Shown in pieces: positions 58,246-64,000 of a DNA stretch of 64,000 nt (positions are counted from its first letter, which is position 1; each line of letters opens with the position of its first letter). The DNA is from Curtobacterium flaccumfaciens. GTDB lineage: Bacteria > Actinomycetota > Actinomycetes > Actinomycetales > Microbacteriaceae. The DNA lies in the NCBI RefSeq assembly GCF_013359815.1, contig NZ_JABMCF010000040.1:62001-126000 (forward strand), written 5' to 3'. The notes beneath the pieces were generated by a model. That model was not told the origin of the DNA. It made no database searches and saw only the letters and a program-made list of their open reading frames with translations. The position numbers and the translations under genes were made by a program.

Positions 58246-61200
58246 GTGTTCACGAAGATCCTCGTTGCGAACCGTGGCGAGATCGCCATCCGTGCGTTCC
58301 GTGCCGCCTACGAGTTGGGGGCCCGTACGGTGGCCGTCTACCCGTACGAAGACCGGAACTCCCTGCACCGTCTAAAGGCCGACGAGGCCTACCTGATCGG
58401 GGAGCGGGGCCACCCGGTCCGGGCGTACCTGGACGTCTCCGAGATCATCCGCGTCGCCCGCGAGTCGGGGGCCGACGCGATCTACCCGGGGTACGGGTTC
58501 CTGTCCGAGAACCCCGAGCTCGCCGCGGCAGCAGCCGCGAACGGCATCACCTTCATCGGCCCGGGCGAGCACGTGCTCGAGATGGCCGGCAACAAGGTCA
58601 CCGCGAAGGAGCACGCGATCGCAGCCGGCGTCCCGGTCCTCGCGAGCACCCCGGCGAGCCGCGACATCGACGAACTGATCGCCGGCGCCGACGCGATCGG
58701 GTTCCCGGTCTTCGCCAAGGCCGTCGCCGGTGGTGGTGGCCGAGGCATGCGCCGGGTGGAGACGAAGCCCGAGCTGCGCGACGCCCTCGAAGCCGCGATG
58801 CGCGAGGCCGACAGTGCGTTCGGCGACCCGACGATGTTCCTCGAGCAGGCCGTCATCCGTCCGCGCCACATCGAGGTGCAGATCCTCGCCGACGGGACCG
58901 GCACCGACGCGGGCACGATCCACCTGTTCGAGCGGGACTGCTCGGTCCAGCGGCGCAACCAGAAGGTCGTCGAGATCGCGCCGGCGCCGAACCTCGACCC
59001 CGCGATCGCGCAGGCACTGCACCGTGACGCCGTGGCCTTCGCCCGGTCGATCGGGTACGTCAACGCCGGCACCGTGGAGTTCCTGCTCGACACCGAGGGC
59101 GAGCGCGAGGGGCAGCACGTCTTCATCGAGATGAACCCGCGCATCCAGGTCGAGCACACGGTCACCGAAGAGGTCACCGACGTCGACCTGGTGCAGTCGC
59201 AGATGCGCATCGCAGCGGGGGAGACCCTCGCCGACCTCGGCCTGACGCAGGACACCGTCGCGGTGCACGGCGCCGCGCTGCAGACCCGCATCACGACCGA
59301 GGACCCGACGCAGGGCTTCCGTCCGGACACCGGCCGGATCAGCACCTACCGCAGCCCCGGCGGCGCCGGCGTCCGGCTCGACGGCGGCACGGTCGCCACC
59401 GGCGCGCAGATCAGCCCGCACTTCGACTCGATGCTCGCGAAGATGACGTGCCGCGGTCGGGACTTCCCGGCGGCGGTGTCCCGGGCCAAGCGCGCCCTCG
59501 CCGAGTTCCGCATCCGCGGCGTCAGCACGAACATCCCGTTCCTGCAGGCCGTGCTCGAGGACCCGGACTTCGCCCGCGGCGACGTCTCGACGAAGTTCAT
59601 CGAGGAACGCCCACAGCTCTTCGGCGGCCACGTCTCGAAGGACCGCGGCACGAAGGTGCTCACCTGGCTCGCCGACGTCACGGTGAACAAGCCGAACGGT
59701 GAGCGGTCGCCGCTCGTCACCGACCCGGCCGACAAGCTCCCGGCCACCGACCTGACGGCGCCGGTGCCCGAGGGACAGCGCGACCGCCTGCTGGCCATGG
59801 GGCCGGCCGAGTGGTCGAAGGCCCTGCGCGCCCAGACGGCCCTCGCGGTGACCGAGACGACGATGCGCGACGCCCACCAGTCGCTCCTCGCCACCCGGGT
59901 CCGCACGAAGGACCTCGTCGCCGTCGCACCGCACGTCGCGCGGCTCACCCCGCAGCTGCTCAGTGTCGAGGCCTGGGGTGGAGCCACGTACGACGTCGCA
60001 CTCCGGTTCCTCGGGGAAGACCCCTGGGAGCGCCTGTCCTCGCTGCGCGAAGCGATGCCGAACATCCCGATCCAGATGCTGCTGCGCGGCCGGAACACCG
60101 TCGGGTACACGCCGTACCCGACCGAGGTCACCGACGCCTTCGTCGACGAGGCCGCCCGGTCCGGCGTCGACGTCTTCCGCGTGTTCGACGCGCTGAACGA
60201 CGTCAGCCAGCTGCGTCCAGCCCTGGAGGCCGTGCTCGCGACCGGCACGGCCGTCGCCGAGGCGGCGCTCTGCTACACCGCCGACCTCCTCGACCCCGCC
60301 GAGGACCTCTACACGCTCGACTACTACCTCCGCCTGGCGGAGCAGATGGTCGAGGCCGGCGCGCACGTCATCGGCATCAAGGACATGGCGGGGCTCCTCC
60401 GTGCCGGTGCGGCTGAGAAGCTCGTCACCGCGCTGCGCGAGCGCTTCGACCAGCCGGTGCACGTGCACACCCACGACACCGCCGGCGGCCAGCTGGCGAC
60501 CCTGCTCGCCGCCTCGCGTGCCGGGGCCGACGCCGTCGACGTGGCCGCAGCACCCATGGCCGGCACGACCAGCCAGCCGAGCATGTCCGCCCTGGTCGCC
60601 GCCCTGGCCCACACCGAGCGCGACACCGGCCTGTCCCTCGACGCCGTCGGTGACCTCGAACCGTACTGGGAGTCGGTCCGTCGCGTGTACGCCCCGTTCG
60701 AGTCCGGGCTCGCCGGTCCGACCGGGCGTGTCTACAAGCACGAGATCCCCGGCGGTCAGCTGTCGAACCTCCGGCAGCAGGCGATCGCCCTCGGCCTCGG
60801 TGACCGGTTCGAGCAGGTCGAGGACTGGTACGCCGAGGCGAACCGGATCCTCGGGCGCCCGACCAAGGTCACGCCGTCGTCGAAGGTCGTCGGTGACCTC
60901 GCACTGCAGCTCGCCGCGGTCGGTGCCGACCCGGTCGACTTCGAGCAGAACCCCGACAAGTACGACATCCCGGACTCCGTGGTCGGGTTCATGGCCGGCG
61001 AACTGGGCGACCTGCCCGGCGGCTGGCCCGAGCCGTTCCGCTCGAAGGTCCTGGCCGGTCGCGACGTCCGACTCGAGATCACCCCGGTGCCCGCCGACGA
61101 GCGTGCGCACCTCGAGACCCCCGGACCCGAGCGGCAGCAAGCCCTCAACCGCCTGCTCTTCCCGCAGCCGACGCAGCAGTTCCAGCGCGTGCGGGAGCAG

Positions 61201-61656
61201 TACGGCGACCTGTCCGTCGTCCCGACCGTCGACTACCTGTACGGGCTGCGCCCCGGGCAGGAGCACAGCGTCCCGCTCGGCAAGGGCGTCGACCTGTTCG
61301 TCGGGCTCGAGGCGATCGGCGAGGTGGACGCCAAGGGCATCCGCACGGTCATGGCGACGATGAACGGGCAGCTCCGCCCGGTCGCCGTCCGCGACCGTTC
61401 GGTCGAGGTCGAGACGAAGGCGGCCGAGAAGGCCGACGCGTCCGACCCCAAGCACGTGGCCGCGCCGTTCTCCGGCGTGGTGACGCTCAAGGTCGCCGTC
61501 GGTGACGTCGTCGAGGCCGGTACGCCGGTGGCGAGCATCGAAGCGATGAAGATGGAAGCGGCCATCTCGGCGCCCGTGTCGGGCACCGTCGGCCGACTCG
61601 CGATCCCGGTGACCCAGCAGGTGGACGCCGGCGACCTCCTGGTGGTGCTGCAGTAA
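58246..61656 (+). CDS. pyc: Pyruvate carboxylase
   Basis: 1136 residues in the standard order: biotin carboxylase (about 1-460; [33 protein letters not shown]), carboxyltransferase barrel (about 530-810; [24 protein letters not shown]), PC tetramerisation region, and biotin carrier domain with EAMKMEA, biotinyl Lys1102. It makes oxaloacetate from pyruvate and bicarbonate for refilling the TCA cycle. Start GTG at 58246 has AAAGGGA six bases upstream. The stop is one base before the def start. Confidence 0.96.
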   Translation: MFTKILVANRGEIAIRAFRAAYELGARTVAVYPYEDRNSLHRLKADEAYLIGERGHPVRAYLDVSEIIRVARESGADAIYPGYGFLSENPELAAAAAANGITFIGPGEHVLEMAGNKVTAKEHAIAAGVPVLASTPASRDIDELIAGADAIGFPVFAKAVAGGGGRGMRRVETKPELRDALEAAMREADSAFGDPTMFLEQAVIRPRHIEVQILADGTGTDAGTIHLFERDCSVQRRNQKVVEIAPAPNLDPAIAQALHRDAVAFARSIGYVNAGTVEFLLDTEGEREGQHVFIEMNPRIQVEHTVTEEVTDVDLVQSQMRIAAGETLADLGLTQDTVAVHGAALQTRITTEDPTQGFRPDTGRISTYRSPGGAGVRLDGGTVATGAQISPHFDSMLAKMTCRGRDFPAAVSRAKRALAEFRIRGVSTNIPFLQAVLEDPDFARGDVSTKFIEERPQLFGGHVSKDRGTKVLTWLADVTVNKPNGERSPLVTDPADKLPATDLTAPVPEGQRDRLLAMGPAEWSKALRAQTALAVTETTMRDAHQSLLATRVRTKDLVAVAPHVARLTPQLLSVEAWGGATYDVALRFLGEDPWERLSSLREAMPNIPIQMLLRGRNTVGYTPYPTEVTDAFVDEAARSGVDVFRVFDALNDVSQLRPALEAVLATGTAVAEAALCYTADLLDPAEDLYTLDYYLRLAEQMVEAGAHVIGIKDMAGLLRAGAAEKLVTALRERFDQPVHVHTHDTAGGQLATLLAASRAGADAVDVAAAPMAGTTSQPSMSALVAALAHTERDTGLSLDAVGDLEPYWESVRRVYAPFESGLAGPTGRVYKHEIPGGQLSNLRQQAIALGLGDRFEQVEDWYAEANRILGRPTKVTPSSKVVGDLALQLAAVGADPVDFEQNPDKYDIPDSVVGFMAGELGDLPGGWPEPFRSKVLAGRDVRLEITPVPADERAHLETPGPERQQALNRLLFPQPTQQFQRVREQYGDLSVVPTVDYLYGLRPGQEHSVPLGKGVDLFVGLEAIGEVDAKGIRTVMATMNGQLRPVAVRDRSVEVETKAAEKADASDPKHVAAPFSGVVTLKVAVGDVVEAGTPVASIEAMKMEAAISAPVSGTVGRLAIPVTQQVDAGDLLVVLQ

Positions 61657-61657
61657 A

Positions 61658-62161
61658 TTGACCGTTCGTCCCATCCGCCTGTTCGGCGACCCCGTCCTCC
61701 GCTCGCCGGCCGACCCGATCCGCCCCGAACTGCTCGGCAGCGCCGGGGTCCGTGACCTCGTGCAGGACCTCATCGACACCGTCAAGGAACCCGGACGTGC
61801 CGGGGTGGCCGCGCCCCAGATCGGCGTCGGACTCCGTGCGTTCTCGTACAACGTGGACGGTGAGGTCGGTTACGTCCTCAACCCGGAGATCGTCGAGGTG
61901 TCCGGCGAGCCCGAGCTCATGGAGGAAGGCTGCCTCTCCGTCCCGGGGCTCGGCTACCCGACGCGTCGCTCCCCGTACGCGAAGGTGCGGGGTGTCGACG
62001 TCGACGGCGACGAGGTCGTCCTCGAGGGCACCGGCTTGATGGCCGAGGCGCTCCAGCACGAGTGCGACCACCTCGACGGCACCGTCTACGTGATGACGCT
62101 CGACCCCGAGGTCCGCCGTCAGGCACTGCGCGACATCCGTGCACAGGACTGGTTCCACTGA
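61658..62161 (+). CDS. def: Peptide deformylase
   Basis: 167 residues. The three family motifs are complete: [16 protein letters not shown] (metal Cys) and QHECDHLDG (metal His pair and catalytic Glu). It removes the formyl group from new proteins. Start is TTG at 61658, one base after the pyc stop, so it is read from the pyc message. No internal ribosome site is obvious. The gap after it has a short CCCC/GGGG hairpin near 62208-62220 that may end the transcript. Confidence 0.93.
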   Translation: MTVRPIRLFGDPVLRSPADPIRPELLGSAGVRDLVQDLIDTVKEPGRAGVAAPQIGVGLRAFSYNVDGEVGYVLNPEIVEVSGEPELMEEGCLSVPGLGYPTRRSPYAKVRGVDVDGDEVVLEGTGLMAEALQHECDHLDGTVYVMTLDPEVRRQALRDIRAQDWFH

Positions 62162-62246
62162 GCGCTTGCACAGTCCCGCGTTCGCCGGCTGTGAACTGTG
62201 GTGTGACACCCCCACGGGGGATTGTCGCTTTGTCCTGACGAGGGGG

Positions 62247-62252
62247 TACCGT
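62247..62252 (+). promoter_or_regulatory. -10 element upstream of the 43-residue gene
   Basis: TACCGT with TTGTCG (62222-62227) 19 bases before it. The transcript would have a leader of about 45 bases. Confidence 0.35.
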
Positions 62253-62303
62253 GCTGCTGTCGGCCTCCCACCGACGACCATCCCATCCCCCCAGGACTCC
62301 CGC

Positions 62304-62435
62304 ATGACCAGTCAGAACGACGAGCTCAGCTCGCACCGCACCCGCACCAACCGTCGACCGGCCGAGGCCACCGTCACGACCGGTTCGACCGCCGTCCTCG
62401 ACGCCCCCGCGACGGAGCAGTCGCAGGAGGCCTGA
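62304..62435 (+). CDS. 43-residue hypothetical peptide
   Basis: MTSQNDELSSHRTRTNRRPA then a Thr/Ala-rich half ending in QSQEA. No membrane segment, no cysteine. AGGA lies eight bases before the ATG, and nearly all codons end in G or C. Its own promoter-like sequence lies upstream. Could be a conserved small protein or a spurious frame; the codon bias favours the former. Confidence 0.45.
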   Translation: MTSQNDELSSHRTRTNRRPAEATVTTGSTAVLDAPATEQSQEA

Positions 62436-62464
62436 GTCCCGCAGGCGCCCCCGGCGCCCGCTGA

Positions 62465-62900
62465 ACGGCCTGGAGGCCCGGATCACGTCCCACGGACGCG
62501 ATCCGGGCCTCCAGGCTGTTGCGTCCACACCCGCGCGTACCGGGCGGAATCGGGCGTACCTGGTGAGAAGAACCGACTAGGTACGCCCGGATCGACCCGG
62601 TACGCCCGAATCGACTCGGTACGCCCGGAGCTGGTCGCTCAGCGAGGCGGCCGCGCGCGTACCTGGCGGAATCGGGCGTACCTGGTCAGAAGAAACGACC
62701 CGGTACGCCCGAAACGACCAAGTACGCCTGAAAGCGGCCAGCCCGCACGCGGCGACCGCCTGGAGGCCCGGCGGCAGTCCAGCGGACCGGCGCCGGGCCT
62801 CCAGGCCGTCACGTCCACAACCGCGCGTACCTGGCGGAATCGGGCGTACCGGGTCGAAAGAACTGACCCGGTACCCCCGATTCGACCCGGTACGCCCGGC
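62465..62900. repeat. Composite palindromic repeat array
   Basis: Two copies of a block exactly 290 bases apart (62471 and 62761) begin with a GGAGGCCCGG...CCGGGCCTCCAGG hairpin, then CGCGCGTACC. Each is followed by GGCGGAATCGGGCGTACC and several GGTACGCCCG words in opposite order, giving repeated GGGCGTACC/GGTACGCCC stems; a third unit without the hairpin starts at 62651. It fills the 470-base gap 62436-62905, and no gene is seen. Confidence 0.85.
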
Positions 62901-62905
62901 GGGCG

Positions 62906-64000
62906 CTACGCGCGGTTGCGGCGCCGACCCTCGATCACCGGGGTCGCCGTCGTCTGCACCTTCGACCCGGAGTAGATGTGGTCGATGTCCGCGGCGAAGT
63001 CCTTGAGGATCACCGACCGCTTGATCGTGAGCTTCGGCGTGAGGTGCCCGGAGGCCTCGGTCAGGTCCGTGTCGAGGATCGTGAACGACCGGACCGACTC
63101 GGCGCGGGAGACCCGGCCGTTGGCGGCGTCGATGGCCTCCTGGACGGCGGAGAGCACGCGCTCGTCGTAGGCGGCCTCGTGCCCGCTCAGCGCCGGGGTG
63201 ATCCCGCGGGACTCGCACCAGCCGGGGAGCATCTCGCGGTCGAGCGTCACGAGGGCTGCGACGAACGGCTTGCCCTCGCCGACGACCACGACCTGGCCGA
63301 TGAGCGGGTGCTCGCGGATGCCGTCCTCGAGCGGTGCCGGCGCGACGTTCTTGCCGCTCGCGGTGACGATGAGCTCCTTGGCGCGGCCGGTGACCGTGAG
63401 GACCCCGTCGGCGTCGATCCGGCCGAGGTCGCCGGTGCGGAACCAGCCGTCGGCGAAGGCGTGCTCGGTTGCCTCGTCGTTCCGCCAGTAGCGGTCGAAG
63501 ACGTCGACGCCGCGGATCAGGATCTCGCCGTCGTCGGCGATCCGCACCTCGATGCCGGGCAGCGCCCGACCGACCGTCCCGATGCGGAGCTCCCGGGCCC
63601 GGTTGACGGTGGCGGGGGCGGTGGTCTCGGTCAGGCCGTAGCCCTCGAGGATGAGCACCCCGATCGACCGGAAGAAGTGCGACAACCGCGGGGACAGGGG
63701 CGCCGAGCCGCTGACGGCGTACTCGACCCGGCCGCCGAGGGCGTCGCGGAGCTTGGCGTACACGAGCCGGTCGAACAGCTTGAACTTCAGCCCGAGCAGG
63801 AACGGCACCCTGCCGGCTGCGAGGGCCTCGGAGTGGGCGACCGCGGTGTCGGCCGCCGCGCGGAAGATCCTGCCCTTGCCACCGAGGTCGGCCTTCTGCT
63901 CGGCGGAGTTGTAGATCTTCTCGAACACCCGGGGGACCGCGAGCAGGAACGTCGGCTTGAAGGTCGACACCGCCCGCATCAGGTCCTTCGTGTCCGGCTC
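62906..64000 (-). CDS. Long-chain fatty acid-CoA ligase (5' end outside window)
   Basis: 365 codons are visible and the N terminus lies beyond the window. LEGYGLTETTAPATVN is the adenylate-binding A5 region, DGWFRTGDLGRIDADGVLTVTGRAKELIVTASGKN, quoted here as WFRTGDLGRID and GRAKELIVTASGKN, covers A7 and A8. The FadD15-like form (long linker before the final Lys) activates fatty acids as acyl-CoA. The last residues VIEGRRRNRA are basic. Confidence 0.92.
   Translation of the reverse strand, partial: EPDTKDLMRAVSTFKPTFLLAVPRVFEKIYNSAEQKADLGGKGRIFRAAADTAVAHSEALAAGRVPFLLGLKFKLFDRLVYAKLRDALGGRVEYAVSGSAPLSPRLSHFFRSIGVLILEGYGLTETTAPATVNRARELRIGTVGRALPGIEVRIADDGEILIRGVDVFDRYWRNDEATEHAFADGWFRTGDLGRIDADGVLTVTGRAKELIVTASGKNVAPAPLEDGIREHPLIGQVVVVGEGKPFVAALVTLDREMLPGWCESRGITPALSGHEAAYDERVLSAVQEAIDAANGRVSRAESVRSFTILDTDLTEASGHLTPKLTIKRSVILKDFAADIDHIYSGSKVQTTATPVIEGRRRNRA

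Noticed and set aside
58372..61851. A 1159-residue minus-strand frame opposite pyc
   Set aside because: No domain is recognisable and it is fully antisense to a complete pyruvate carboxylase.
62531..62900. Possible CRISPR or tRNA-like structure in the GGGCGTACC array
   Set aside because: Half-sites are 9-10 bases in both orientations with similar spacers; no cloverleaf or CCA end is seen.
1..64000. Prophage or integrative element spanning the window
   Set aside because: No integrase, portal, terminase or conjugation gene and no tRNA were found; only the small ficTA unit shows insertion marks.

Overview
The window is about 72% GC and nearly saturated with short-spaced genes on both strands. 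Many starts are GTG, and many -10-like hexamers lie right at the start codon. Gene content (GarA and FtsR, a monofunctional pyruvate carboxylase, LAXTG surface proteins, a Prim-PolC/LigC pair, an MshA-like glycosyltransferase) points to a Gram-positive actinobacterium of the Microbacteriaceae, most like Curtobacterium. That placement is recognition from the proteins, not a database search. No rRNA, tRNA, CRISPR array, integrase or transposase gene was found.

Layout. 1-6.6 kb: two APC amino acid permeases (the first cut by the window edge; the second followed by a 38-residue membrane peptide), DUF427, small membrane proteins and a lysozyme-like protein. 6.6-10.1 kb: a GT4 glycosyltransferase coupled to a uracil-DNA glycosylase, then a DUF429 gene whose 3' end is duplicated around an inserted VbhA/Fic toxin-antitoxin pair (38-bp direct repeats). 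10.2-13.6 kb: a G5-domain secreted protein, a Prim-PolC-like polymerase and a LigC-like ATP-dependent ligase facing each other across two tiny overlapping genes. 13.7-19.3 kb: an MBL-fold hydrolase, an azoreductase and two tandem LAXTG cell-wall proteins. 19.4-24 kb: a LysR regulator divergent from putA. 24-31 kb: VOC protein, TetR plus thioesterase divergent from an acyl-CoA dehydrogenase, an S9 peptidase coupled to a patatin, and a GAF-like membrane protein.

31-41 kb: quinone oxidoreductase, HxlR regulator with a divergent NAD(P)-binding protein, MFS exporter divergent from LysR, aldo/keto reductase, F420-type reductase, GNAT, VOC, MarR and a phosphoesterase. 41-44.4 kb: a thiM-thiE-thiD/tenA salvage operon under a TPP riboswitch. 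44.4-51 kb: NUDIX-NYN fusion, aminoglycoside-type kinase coupled to an AlkZ-like protein, J-domain/NERD fusion, S4 protein and unknowns. 51-54.8 kb: an HtrA-like protease and two FecCD iron permeases behind a DtxR-like box. 54.9-64 kb: garA-ftsR-merR, an orphan ParA back-to-back with pyc, def, a 43-residue peptide and a truncated acyl-CoA synthetase.

The most unusual layer is non-coding. Many intergenic gaps hold long, near-perfect inverted repeats. Some fall into families found twice in the window (1088/38385; 10917/33376), and three gaps hold tandem arrays (49.5, 56.9 and 62.5 kb). An 11-base word, CGGGCCTCCCG or its complement, is scattered through both gaps and coding sequence. The ficTA insertion and this repeat layer are the main leads.
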